Below, piece after piece: positions 21,570-33,711 of a DNA stretch of 64,000 bases (positions within the stretch are counted from its first letter, which is position 1; each line of letters opens with the position of its first letter). The notes beneath the pieces are model-generated. The model did not search any database, was not told the origin of the DNA, and worked only from the letters and a program-made list of their open reading frames with translations. This DNA is from Gentiana macrophylla. Its lineage: Eukaryota; Streptophyta; Magnoliopsida; Gentianales; Gentianaceae. The translations under genes and the position numbers were made by a program. The stretch is taken from assembly GCA_026214975.1 (NCBI GenBank), contig CM047810.1, positions 33,481,255-33,545,254 on the forward strand, in the 5' to 3' direction.

Positions 21570-22712
21570 ATTTATAATAACAAGTTGAGAAATTGCAATG
21601 AGGGTGTACACGTGGCCTTATGTTTGCCAAAATAAAATTATTGCTACTGTAGATGCTGTAGATTATCAAAGCCCAACCCATTATGCGTTGCAACCTTCTC
21701 CCCATAATAGCCCAAACCTAATCTTTCTATCACCCTAAATATTTACAGCCATCTTCAGAGATTTTCAGCTTCTCTCCGCCTCACCTGCCTCATTTTTTCC
21801 GTCTCTTCTCATTCTTCAATCCTTTGAAAGAACCTTATCATCATCTACTTGATAGCGCATGCTGCCCGTTGCTCTTGAATCATCAATAATCGTTGTGCTT
21901 ATCTTTCATGTAACCATGTTAATTAATAAGTGTGTGTTAAACAATTTTAATACATTGATTTTGGGTGATCGGGTTCAGGGTGATCGGGGCTCATCAGCAT
22001 GTTGGGGCTATGACTGAATATTTTAAGTTTTTAGTTCGTGGAGCCTTGTCTATATGCTTCGAAGACTAAGCAGAACAATTCGTCCCCTCTGCACAGGGAA
22101 AATGGATGGAAATATACTTTTATTACTTACATATGTTTAAGCCATACACCGGAAACATTATTTTTCTTACACATGATTCTGGAGTGTATGTGAAAAAGCA
22201 AGCAATTTCAAGAGGATAACATTCCTCACATATACATCTTCTCCAACCCACCCCCTCTTTTCTATATAAATATTTAGCCTGTTAAAAAAACCATTATGCA
22301 AACTCCAAACCCTACTAAATATATCAAGCATCTTTCATTTGCAAACCTAAAGCTTCCGCTTTTTTTTATGAGAAAAAGCTGCCGTTGTTTCAGCTCTTTG
22401 GCATATAGAATCTTTGACCCGCTGTAATGTGTCTCTTTTTTTTCTTATGCTTCTATTACAATTGTTTGTTGATATTCTTTAATGTATTTTTGGGGTGTGT
22501 TGATGCCTTGATGATTTGTATTTGTTTGCTTCTTTTAGCCGTGGCGCCATGGAAAGATTCATAGATGTTGCAAGCTCACGACTTTCTTTGTAGTTTATTT
22601 TTACAGCCAACACTATTGAGGTTATTTCATGAACTTATTACCCTTTTACGTTTATGGATATTATTCAATTCGCTTGGAATTCATTTGCTTTGCTCGTATC
22701 AGGAGCTCTTAA
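21567..22712. other. Intergenic region before the IPMS fragment
   Basis: No exon is recognisable. The base composition is T-rich, with several short pyrimidine tracts such as 21765-21830. It may include upstream introns of the IPMS duplicate, but I find no matching exon. Confidence 0.5.
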
Positions 22713-23588
22713 AGGTGCGAGGCAAGTAGAGGTTACTATAAATGGGAAGAGCTGGAAATGCTTCATTAGAGGAGGTTGATTTGCATTATACCTTCAAATA
22801 TCGTATTCTTAGTTTCCTTTTAAGGAATCAATCGATGTAGAGCTCAAAATAATATATTTGTAGAAGATTATTCCGTTTTGATCTTAAACATGTGGATGTA
22901 AATACCAATAGCATGAATAAAGGTGGAAGATTGTGAAATTTGCTTTGATAGTATTACTATGACAGGATATTATGCATGCTGTTGCATATGACATTGCTTT
23001 GTGCATTTCACACCCTTTGGACACACACTGCTGTTGGCAGGCATGAATCATGGGGATGCATTCTTGTATGGGTTTTTCCTGTAACCGTTGATTCAAGGGA
23101 AAATAGTTATGGGAACGGGGCATTGTTTTTCATAAATTTCCTTCTTGTGTTGTAAATAGATGAATATGTTTCTTCACAAAGCTTACTTAAATAGCAGTTT
23201 CTCATTAATAGTGTACAAATGTATGTGTGTAGAGATGTCGTCTATTATTGTATTAGTTATTTCTTATGTTGTGTTTACCTAATTAGGCGTATGCTTCCTC
23301 TTCTTTCGTTGCAGAGTTGTGATGATTATTAGGTGCCATGGAATGAATCGAATGATACATTAGGTGGACTTTATACAGGAATCACTACTCAACATATCCA
23401 TGATGCGAGCAAGATGGTATATCATCAAGTATAGAGCCATCCTCTCTCTTTTTAATTTTCCCCTATTTGAATTAGCTTGTATTAAGATAAATCACCTGTA
23501 GGTAGAGGATTACAGTGGACTTCATATCCAGCCCCATAAGGCCATTGTTGGAGCTAATGCTTTTGCTCATGAAAGTGGTATCCATCAG
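22713..23588 (+). pseudogene. Isopropylmalate synthase gene fragment, introns kept
   Basis: Three exon-like blocks occur in the order of 2-isopropylmalate synthase (first step of leucine synthesis in the plastid). Block 1 (22713-22779) reads GARQVEVTING and then, after frameshifts, the AGNASLEE region. Block 2 (about 23361-23416) reads LGGLYTGITTQHIHDASKM. Block 3 (23502-23588) reads [17 protein letters not shown] and [12 protein letters not shown], the conserved metal-site region with HESGIHQ. Splice-like GTATAT..TGTAG lies between blocks 2 and 3, and CAG/GTTTGT follows block 3. Introns show it is a DNA duplicate, not a processed copy. The N-terminal catalytic part and the later exons are absent, so it is not functional. 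A methylthioalkylmalate synthase origin cannot be excluded. Confidence 0.82.
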
Positions 23589-24539
23589 GTTTGTCCCAAT
23601 TTTTATTCAAAAATTCTGGGTGTGTGGTGGACTCGTTGAGTGTTGATGTTTTCCTACTTGGTAGTTTTTACCCGCTTCTTTGACACCAAGTCTGTTATAG
23701 CTTTTGCTGGTTGTATGTTTCCTATTATTTATAGCAAAACTCCTCTGACGCCTACAAACGAAAATCTCTTTTGCTCTTTTCATTTGGCTTTTCATTTCGC
23801 ATCTTCCTATTAGGATTTCTCCTCGTTGAACTACTTGAGTTTCTCATGACACAAAAGTGCAAAAGAGCAGTGCAGGAGCTCTGCGAACACTTGCCTTAAA
23901 AATGAACGAGAACAAGAAACAAGTTATACTCATGATTAATGCATTGACCACCTTAGTTGCTAACAAATGGGGAATGAATTCATGTTTGGTTAAAAAAAAA
24001 ACATCCAGTCATCCCGCCGGATGTCGAGGAAGACATCTGCTCCAACCTAACCATCTCTCACGGCCACTTAATCCAACTGCTCCATCAAATCCTTCAACCG
24101 TGTCCATTTCTATGGTTAAAGATCATGTTAGTTGAAAATTGTCCGATGAAACCTTGTTTTCATCCTATTCTTCTCCTCCGCGACTTCTAATCACTCCCAA
24201 CACAATTTGCCTAAAAGATTAGTGAATATCTATGTGATGATGGTTCTAATTGTTCACTTGGTAGTATTTTGGTGCGGAAACTCAGATGGTAGATAAGGGA
24301 ATGCTTTTTCCTTTCTCGCAACCATTATTACAGTACACGATGTTTCCACATCTTATCTTCTTTTCTTTCAGATCTTAGCATCTTAGCCTTTCAGGAAATT
24401 TAGATGTCTGTTTCTAGATTTCCCACTATTTTTTAATATAATATGTTTTACATTAAATGCTATTAATAATTATCGATTTCATTTCATTGTATATATGTAA
24501 ACCACTAAAGGAAATGGTTTGCTGGAGCTCTGCAACCCG

Positions 24540-24591
<52 letters not shown>

Positions 24592-24807
24592 ATATATAAT
24601 AATAATAAATAAAATAAACCCTATATATATATAAAATAAACCCTACTACCTTCAAACAGGAGTGACTTTTTTTTTTTGATAAACTGTACATATCACCCTT
24701 CCGTGTAGTTTTTTCTTTCCAAGTTGTATATTACAGCTGAAAATACTACAAAAAATATTAACTTAAATATACAACATAAATAAATAAGGTAGGTAACATT
24801 TGAAGCA
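23589..24807. other. Intergenic region between the IPMS fragment and the RING/WD40 gene
   Basis: No gene can be named. A short coding-like stretch at 24003-24125 reads PPDVEEDICSNLTISHGHL in the + strand but has no recognisable family. A TA run of about 45 bases is at 24543-24587. Confidence 0.5.
24543..24587. repeat. TA microsatellite
   Basis: About 22 TA units occur, followed by AT-rich degenerate repeats up to 24640. Confidence 0.95.
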
Positions 24808-27800
24808 TCAGTGAGGTATCTGCTTGAACAATTGCAATGAGCCCTCACTTAAGCAACCAAACAGCTCTGACTGCAACAAGTACTTCACATCATAAATAGG
24901 ATTCTTCTTACACTTGACATTCTGGAAACCCCTAAAAGACGGCAACTCCCGTAAACAAAGCTCTCCTGTTACCTCATCTTCTGCAGCGAATAACGAGTTC
25001 TGGTTCAACCCGTCAATGACGGTCGATTTCGGTAGCCGAACATTACTGACACTAGTGCAAGCAGACGCGATTTTCTGATACGTGCTACCCTCTCTCCTGT
25101 ATGCAACATGAACACCTTGAGCACCATTGGATGAAGGAAGAGTAGACGCGGGTCGAGTTAGAGATGTGTTCGGATTCGTCGACTCGATCTTGGGACGGAA
25201 TGTAGCGACAATGTCACCACTTCTACGACCACAAGCAGCTGATATGCAAACACCTTGGTTTACTGATTCCGGAATCAATGACACCCTTCAAGCCAATAAT
25301 GACAAGGGAGTCAGTTTACTGCATGCATACATACATACATACATACATATATAAAATCAATTTGGACATGCTTAATTTCACAAAGAGAAACTTGCCTTTC
25401 ATCACTGCCTCCAAAGTTCCAATGGCACAAGCCAACTGACGAAGCCGTTAAAATTGATCTTGCACCAGAACCAAGACTTGAATCAGGTTTAACACTGTGT
25501 ACGGTATGAACAGGATTGTTTGCCAAACCACTCAATGATTCCACAGGTCTCACAGTATGACGTATGTCAAACTCCAGAACCATGCCATTCTAAATAATTA
25601 AGAATATATATATAACAGAAAGATTATGCCAAGGTTTGACAATAACAATTTAGCAATCAAGACACATTTAGCAGAGGCTTTACCTGTAGTCCAGCATACA
25701 TGTAATTTCCATCTCGCAGATCCCAGGTGCATGACCAAGCATTAGTCTGAACATTTAGGCATAAGATAAACTATCAGAGATTTTAAGTTCCAGAATATAC
25801 TTTAATGATATAGCAATAAGCAGTGACTATCCCACGTATTTCTGCCAACCGGGAGGGGAGGGGCGGGGGGAGGTGTTGAAACTTAACTTTTAGCTATGCC
25901 CGTCAGTTTTGACAAAATCAATTCAAGTCAGAAACAAGTGCATGAGGGGAGGGGGGAGGGGATGATTACCGGCAAATCATATGTAAGGACACTATTGCTG
26001 CTCTCTGTGCTGCAATAAAGATACTGAGTATTAGAATACCGATTCAAGCAAAAGCTCAAAACCAAGATTGGAGACCGTCGGCTTTATATTGACAAATGCA
26101 ATAATCCCATGCAAGAACCACGTAACTATACAAATACAATCTTAATACGTGAGAATGGGCATTGAAGAGGGAGATAGCAAATCAACCTGAGAACAGACAA
26201 TCTATTTCCAAGGGAAGCAAGCAGTACAAGTCTACCATGAGGGGAAACACAGAGATCCTTGACAGATTTTATGCTGGGATGAAGCTGACTAGTTTCTTCT
26301 GCGTGTGGAGCCAATAAGCTTATCTTTGCCACCCATATGCATTAGTTGACAGAACATTATCAGGATGCAGAAAAGAAAGAATAACATAAATAGCATAAAA
26401 ATCTGTAAATAAGCACAAAAACATTACTTTGGTCAGCGCCTGGTGTGCTCTGGCACCAGTAAACCTTCTAGCTACTATGATTGTTTGACCAAAGGCATCC
26501 ACATCAAAGAGCCGAGCACCTTCGAGCTCCCAGCCATTCTGCAATTTAGACGGCTGTATGAGTTAAGGTTTTTAATGCAGACAAGAACAAGTAAAAAAAT
26601 GCTACGAAACCACAAAGAAAATGTTCTGTCCTATCTTAGACAAAGCACTCCATTTTTTTGATTAATCAGCAGATGTGGAATTTCTCTAATGAGCCATAAA
26701 AGGGAGAGAAAACATCTCTTTAACTGTTCAGTCACTGTAATCATGAGTGGTTCCAACACATCAGAAGAAAAACTCCATCTAATAAAAGAAGTTAGTGTCC
26801 TTCAATCAAACTATGATCAATACCAATAAGTGGTTCCCTCAAGTACCCCTTTCATACCCTTTTAATCCTCCTAGCTATTCCTTATTCTCCCTCCCCTTAG
26901 TCATCCCACAACGCCCCACCTTCCCGTCGTAATCTTCATTCACGCCCTCTCTTTCTTTCTTATACTCCTTAGTTGTCCTGCTTAACCAAGAACACCCATC
27001 CCTACCCCTCTACTCATTATTCCCACCACCCTATGCTCACCGTCCCCTGACTTTGTTGCCTCTCTTACCCTTCTATTCAGCCTATCATCCCCCATTTTAC
27101 ATTGTTATCACACGGCCCACCAACCGCTGCCCATTTTACTTCACCTTCAGCTACCACTCCTTTAAACTCCTCCCCCACAACTCCTATTTTCTCTCATCTC
27201 CTCATTAAATGATAACGGTACAATTAGTTTGATAGTACTTGTGGGTGACTATGTCGATGCTAAACAAGTTTAGATGGTGATGAAGATGATATTTTTGAAA
27301 TGTCATTGCAAGTCAAGACCGTAATGGTGCCATGTAGGAGACAAGAAAATGAAAATAAATTAAGATAATAAAACAACACTTTGAGGAAATCATTTCACAT
27401 CAGAAAAGTCTTTGACAAAAAGCACGACAACCAAATTGAATTGTCGGTGGACAAAGAAATTTGCCCAAGCACCAGAGTCCACAGATAGGAAAATAACAAC
27501 CTACTTAAGTCATTGAAAAAGTGACAGAAACAGGGAAAAAAAAAGATGAAACCAAAAAAATAAATTTTTTCATATATAATATCAAGGTATATACCTTCTG
27601 TAGTAAAACAAAAATAAACAAGGAAAGAAATGTATACAGAGTGTTCAAAGAACCGGTAGCCTGAAGTCAAGATATATAAAGTGTATAGGCTAAAAGCTGG
27701 GGAAACATCAACCAGATTACCTGAAGAATGAAGCTATTCTGACAACGCTGCTGGTAATTCTTTGCATCAAAAAACTTTTGGCCTACAAGTAATCAAAATT

Positions 27801-30087
27801 TGTGAAATTCACTAGTAAATACTCCCTCCGTACCTATTTATCTGAAGCAGTTGCCAAAATTCATACATAAATTTATTGAATGAATCTAGACACTTTTTAA
27901 TTCAAGATTAGTTGTTATTTAAATGTACCTAGACACTTAGACTTTTGGCAACTGCTTCAGATAATTGGGTACGGAGGGAGTATGAGCCAAGAGATGCAAG
28001 GCAAACCAGAAAAGCAACCAACAAAGATGTAAAAGCTTCAAATGTTTACCAGAAGGTAATGTACAGTGCACATCCTCCAAATAGCCTGACCACTGAATAG
28101 TACATTACATTAATATACCATATTGCAGTTTAAACATATTTGTCTACCCAAATAGAGTGACGGAACAATTTTAAAACATAAAAGAAAAACAAAGTCTGCA
28201 ACTTTGAGATGTAATCCAAAAGAACGAGGCAAGTAAGATCATATGATTTTCTCACACCAGATGAGAAAGAGTTGACAAGGTTTACTCCTGATTTGAAAGA
28301 TCTGATTCTAAGGAAAGAAGAAATATTTGAAACAAAACAATGTACACGTGGAACAGATGATGTGTAAAAGGGGAAATGAGAAAAAGTTCCCTCATGATTG
28401 CAATTGACAAAATTTTGAAATTCATCCACCGCTTACAACATAAACCCCAAGGAAAACACAACCCTCCAAACCAAACACGGTATGGATAAGAGCAAATGAG
28501 TATGAAATCTTTTATAATTAAACATAAGTAGTATATCATGTAAAGTGTAAACATGCCTTTTTAAGTTGATCCACTTGTAGACATAACTCAGCTTCTCTCT
28601 TCCGCCATTCATCTTCTTTCTTAGACCAGTCGGCATCCTGCAAAGAGATTTTAATCTAAGGATTCCAAATTGCCACCCATTCAAGCATAAAAAATTAATA
28701 TGCCCAAAGTGACTAATCTAAGTCACAAAAGGTACCCTCAAAAAAAGTCAGACAAACATGAAATTGCAAAAGACGGCAAACTAAGACCGTCAAAGCAGAG
28801 GTACCGGCTGAAGGGACAGAGAGAGGGGGCTACAGGTTACTAAGTAGTAGATAAATCAAATGAAAGCTACCAACAAAAGGAACAAAATCAAATGAGAGCA
28901 TGAAATGGATGCATTCCAAGCTATACAAAACCAAAGGCAAACAGTGCATCGACAAAAGGCAGATTGGACAATAATTAAATACCGCAAAAGATTCAATTAC
29001 AATTTTCTAAAGCATATGACATCATGCTATATTAACATTGTGTGTTCATGTCTAACTTAACTATACAGAATAAACAGAAATTGCTACAGCAACAAAGCAA
29101 AAGATACAACTACCTAAGACATCGTTTTAGAAATACTCCCTTTCACACAACACACCATTTCTTTTTCTTTTCTTTTCTATTTACCTTTTTCTGCAGTAAA
29201 GCGCATTTAGCTTCAAGAGTTCGAACCTTCTGCAAACATAAAACAAAAGTTAGCGAGTATATCCTCAAAGATGCATCCCATTACAATCTCCTGTCAGTTA
29301 GAACATGACCTGTGGTAGTTCGTTGTCAACAGCAACAATACGAGATGCATAAAGTATCCGAACATCCTTCAGGGTACATTTACTATTGCATTGCGGGCAC
29401 TAAAATCAAGCAAAGGTTATGTGTCAATGCAAGATAAAAAATTAGTACTCAGATATTCTTACATACAATTACAATGTGCATAAAAATTTGCAGACCTTTC
29501 CTTGCCTTCGTGTTTGCAGCAACCATCTTTTAATACAAGACAAACCATAAATGTGACCACAGGGAAGACAACTAATAAATAAACAATCAATTGTACAATA
29601 TTAGCATACAATATTAGCACAAGGCACACATATTCAATTAAAGAGTTTTTAGGTAGTTAATAATAATTAACCAGATTTGGTGGTCGCCGCCACTCGTCCA
29701 ACTATCCAAGCAAATAGGGCAACACATTCCATCTGTATCATCAATAGTTTCGGATTTCTCTACTTTTTGGTCATTCTGGGTTCTCTTGTTCTCGACATGC
29801 TGGTCTTCCCCGTTGGCAATTTCAGCCGAAGATGTTGTGGTACCTTGGCTCTCTGAAACCCTAACTAGAGAAGCATGCAAAGTCCGATGATCGGTGTCGA
29901 TGTCGATGTCCATCTCAACAGGACGGTCATTTTCGTCATCTTCTTCGTCCTCGTCCTCGGTATCTTCCTCTTCTTCATCCTCGTCGTCGCTGCTGTCACT
30001 GACAACCACAGTAGTAACATGGTGGTCGAGCCAATTCAGGGATTCCACGGGCTGAAGCCTTAAAAATTCCTGATAATCACCGTCCAT
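24808..30087 (-). CDS. RFWD3: RFWD3-like E3 ubiquitin ligase (RING plus WD40), 13 exons
   Basis: Exons, 5' to 3' on the minus strand: 30087-29672, 29571-29496, 29399-29310, 29229-29185, 28637-28557, 28092-28050, 27782-27721, 26538-26428, 26323-26187, 26009-25970, 25746-25684, 25589-25396, 25285-24808. They join in frame to 611 aa. Residues 30-60 are an acidic run; 122-172 are a RING (CCPICLDSW, PCGHIYGLSCIKRWL, CPQCNSKC); 195-236 are a coiled coil; from 258 on are WD40-like repeats (GARLFDVDAFGQ, VKDLCVSPHGRLVLLASLG, AWSCTWDLRDG). This order is that of RFWD3, which in animals ubiquitinates RPA and works in DNA-crosslink repair; a nuclear repair role in plants is inference. Introns 5 and 12 are GC-AG. 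Intron 6 carries a MITE and intron 7 is 1.2 kb. No stop or frameshift is seen. Confidence 0.9.
25325..25350. repeat. CATA microsatellite in intron 12 of the RFWD3-like gene
   Basis: Five to six ATAC/CATA units lie within the 110-base intron between exons 12 and 13. Confidence 0.85.
27822..27980. mobile_element. Stowaway MITE in intron 6 of the RFWD3-like gene
   Basis: The 159-bp element has inverted ends CTCCCTCCGTACC / GGTACGGAGGGAG. The inverted homology continues through TTATCTGAAGCAGTTGCCAAAA, giving arms of about 37 bp. TA dinucleotides flank both sides. CTCCCTCCGT with a TA target is the signature of Tc1/mariner-type Stowaway MITEs. Confidence 0.93.
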
Positions 30088-30193
30088 TGATGTAAAATTA
30101 TAACTGAATCAGAGGGTGTAAAGAGATGACTATCAACGCGGTACGCCAACCGGAAGTGAAAGGTAGGTTCGGAGAGTGCAATGACTTAAAAAA
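30088..30193. promoter_or_regulatory. Remaining upstream DNA of the RFWD3-like gene
   Basis: Only 106 bases separate the RFWD3-like start codon from the MULE end. No clear TATA box is seen on the minus strand. The last nine bases (CTTAAAAAA) are the MULE target duplication, so the original promoter DNA continues at 33697. Confidence 0.5.
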
Positions 30194-30471
30194 GAGGACT
30201 ACTAATCACCCCCCATCCCATCACAACCCCCCCCTCGTTCAATCCTCCCCATTCTTATCTTCAATCTTACCTCTTCTTATCTTCTTATCATCAACTCTAA
30301 TTACACATTCAGATTTTTTCTCATTATCATCTCATCTTGATTTCTCTATATATTGATTTCATTTCACTTACTAAAAATCACCATAATTTCTCCAACTCTT
30401 TCATACATACTCATTCAACACATATTCAATTGATTTTAAGTAATTCATAACACTGGATTCCTACAATTCAT

Positions 30472-30645
30472 CATTCTTTGGTAGTTAAAGTCGTTTGGAA
30501 ATAATTTTACAAATGATGTTCTAAAGTGGGGATAGTTGGTCGGTTGGAAACGATTCTTCATTCTTTGGTAGTTCATCGTTTGGAAATGATTTTACAAATG
30601 ATGTTCTGAAGTGGGGATAGTTGGCGGGTTGGAAGCGATTTTTCT
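30472..30645. repeat. Tandem duplication of ~86 bp in the MULE 5' region
   Basis: CATTCTTTGGTAGTT, then CGTTTGGAAAT, ATTTTACAAATGATGTTCT and GTGGGGATAGTTGG, occur twice in a row (from about 30472 and 30558). They lie just before the start of transposase homology. Confidence 0.85.
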
Positions 30646-33390
30646 GAATGATTTTCCTAATGGGATAAGCATCCCCAACATTGAGCGTGATTACACAGCC
30701 GAATTTACAACTGATCATGTTAGTTATCGTTGTTGTTATTTTCCACATTCGTTACTTATTTTCATTTTAGATAGTATAATATTGTTCTTATACTTCAATT
30801 TTTCTATAGATATTTGAAAGTAGAGATGTCATGCTAGATTGGGCTCGGAGAGTTGGTAATGAAAATGGTTTTGTGATTGTCATAGATAAATCGTGTAGTA
30901 AAAATGGAAATAAAATGCCGAGATGCACTCTTATTTGTGGAAAAAAGAGGATTGTATAAACCGCCACGTGAAGGGCATACAATGAGTAGGGATACTTGAA
31001 CGTATAAACGTGGTTGCTCATTTAAGCTTCGAGGTGTAGCACAACCACCACACGGTGTGAAGTTGGGTTTGAAGGTTGTTCATGGTTTTCATAACCATGA
31101 AGCAGCTGAAAGTTTAGAGGGATTTGAGTATCTTTTCAAGGTTGACCGCAACCCAGAAACAATTAGTGCGTGACATGTCCAATAGCACTGTTCCTCGAGA
31201 AATTCTTAGTGTGATGAAACAACAAGACCCATCAATTACTACAGGAATTAGGAGTATTTACAATGTCAAAGCACTGTATAAGAAAGAGCAGTTGAGGGGT
31301 TTATCTGAAGCTGGGTACGTTTTAAGAGAATTAAATGTTAAAAAATACATGTACGACTATATGAAAAATGAACACACCGGTGAGATCGCAGATATTCTTT
31401 GGGTTCATCCTAAAAGCCTAAAGCTGTATGTAAATTTTCCGTCGGTTTTAATTATTGACGTCACGTACAAGATCAATGAGTATGGGATACCGCTCGTAGA
31501 GATTGTGGGTATCACATCCACAATGCAAACTTACTCTATTATGTTTGCATATTTGAGTAATGAGACGACAGAGCGATTTGTATGGGTATTGGATACGTTA
31601 AAAGATGGATGGTCTTAAAAGGAGTAAGCGTTTCCATCGGTGGTTGTTTGAGATAGGATCTAGCGCTTCTTGGTGCAATTGGAGAATGTTTTCCATTTGC
31701 GCATCACATCCTTTGTATTTGGCATATAAATCGGTGTGTAATGAAAAGTGCAGGACTATGCTTGGTAAAAGATGGATCGAATTTAACAATGCATGGCACT
31801 CGATTATTCATTCACAGAGTGTGGAGACTTTAGATTTCAGGTGGAATGCCATGTTAACTGACTTTTCAAAATTCTCCAAAGCCACATCATACCTTTGGAA
31901 TACATGGTTATATCCTTACAAGGAGCGGTTCGTTGATGTGTATGTAGACAAAGTTATGCACCTCGGAAGCCATTCAAGTCAAAGGTAACTTTCTAATATC
32001 CACTATATATTCATTATCCTACACTATAGAATATTGCATGTATTATTCCTATTTAACACAACGTATGATTAAAGTACAGGGTGGAGTCTGCGCATGTGAG
32101 ACTCAAACGATACTTCGGGGATACTTTGGCATCGCTTTCAACATCCTTTCAAAAAATAGAAAAGATGTTGACTGCTCAATTTGGGGATATTCAAAGTTCA
32201 TTCCAGAAATCTTTGAGTTTTCCACGACATCGACATGTATGTGATGCAATTTATAGTGAAATCAGATATTGCATTTCATTAGACGCAATGGACTTAATCG
32301 ATAAACAGATAAAAGTTGCTGATAAACATCGTCTTTTCGAAGAAGATCTTTGCAATTGCAAGATCAAACTGACACACGGATTGCCGTGTGCTCACGATAT
32401 TGCAATGTTTCGTCTTGCCGGCATGCCGATTCCGCAAAATTATATCCATATTCACTGGCGTACATTGTCCATGCGAGCCCCCGAGCGCACGGATGAGGAG
32501 TACAACCCGACAAGGCGGCTCGACTTATGGAAAGATTAAATGAAATGGAACCCGCTAGTCGAGATTCTATGATTGATAGGTTTTTCGATATGGCGAGATC
32601 CATCTCGTTATGCTGATTCGACCCCGGCATACAAACACACAGAACAAAAAGTGGTCGACTACAAGAAGGATGATCGAACATTGGCGCAGCTTTCTTTTCA
32701 ATACCCACTTCGTAAAAGAAGGTACCATATATTCGAATTCTCAAGCGAGTAAAAGAAAAGATCCCTCATTTTCTGCATTTCTAAACGCTTTATCGCTTTA
32801 TATTTCTCATTGTGTTGACGTCGGCGACGGTCATTGTGGCTTTCAGAGCAATAGTTGCGCCAACTCCATGGTTGAGAACATGAATGGCGTCAAGTCACGA
32901 TTTATGCTTATTCAAGAGATTAATCAATATATGGACTTGTATGAAAACCTTTCTCAAGAAATTAATTATGCATCGGGACTACTATCAACACTTCATTGCT
33001 CGCGCATGCCGCGCACCCGCCTATTATTGGATGGATCTTTGCAACACCGAGAGTTGTTGTAGCTTCGGCGGCGACTAACGTGGTACTGCATACATTCGAT
33101 TCACATGATACTCATTGTCATACTCACTTGCCGTTGAGATCCCCGCCAGTTCCATTTTTCCAGCGGCAACATATAGCTATCGGTCATTTCAAAATAATCA
33201 CTTCGTACGAGTTTTCTTGTACCCTGAATACCCTGTACCACCCATCATCATATGGCGTTTCTCAGGCGAATCAAACCCATCAGACGAATGGGCTCGTGAT
33301 TATCAAGCACGTGTTCAATTGTGGTATGATGTAATGGGGATATATCAACCCGGACAGCATTTTGAATTTATGCATGGTTTTGATGATTAA
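30640..33390 (+). pseudogene. MULE transposase with FAR1-type, SWIM and OTU domains (decayed)
   Basis: The order is as follows. A FAR1-like DNA-binding part (30830-31110: TYKRGCSFKLRG, VVHGFHNHEAAE) is followed by the transposase core, 31124-31618 (VLIIDVTYKINEYGIPLVEI, with the first catalytic Asp in IIDVTYK). Frameshifts near 31610 remove the middle. The C-terminal part, 31740-32540, has a probable intron (31985-32079) and a SWIM finger CNCKIKLTHGLPCAH. The last part, 32790-33390, resembles an OTU cysteine protease (VDVGDGHCGF with the catalytic Cys, then NVVLHTF, LPLRSPPVPFF, NHFVRVFLYPEYPVPPI). MULEs with such a C-terminal OTU domain are known in plants. Several stops and frameshifts make it inactive. 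Confidence 0.83.
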
Positions 33391-33711
33391 TTTATGCGTT
33401 TATCTATTATTATGTACATAATTCAAAAAAATCAATAAGAGTTATATTGGATCCGATAAAATTATTTTTAATACAATATTTCATATTCAATATTGGACTC
33501 ATTTGATAGATTAAATTGAATAGGTTTCAAAAACATATAACTTATTAAAAAATAATTTATCAAAAAAAAACTTAAAAGTAAAATAGAAAATATAAGCAAA
33601 AAATTTAAAACAAACAAATTGGTATAGATTAAAAGAAAAAAAAGAATCGGGGAGGGTGATGGGATTGGGGGGTGATTAGTAGCTCCCCTTAAAAAAAAAC
33701 CTATATAATTA

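Larger units (their letters stand above)
30194..33687 (+). mobile_element. OTU-carrying Mutator-like element (MULE)
   Basis: The terminal inverted repeats are GAGGACTACTAATCACCCCCC on the left and, reversed, GGGAGCTACTAATCACCCCCC on the right; similarity continues for about 35-45 bases. The 9-bp target duplication CTTAAAAAA (30185-30193 and 33688-33696) is the Mutator length. Inside lies a decayed transposase with a SWIM zinc finger and an OTU-like protease domain. The element is 3494 bp. Confidence 0.88.

Noticed and set aside
23857..24135. 92-aa + strand frame after the IPMS fragment
   Set aside because: No family resemblance, no splice support and ordinary composition; a short piece near 24003-24125 in another frame looks more coding-like but is unassigned.
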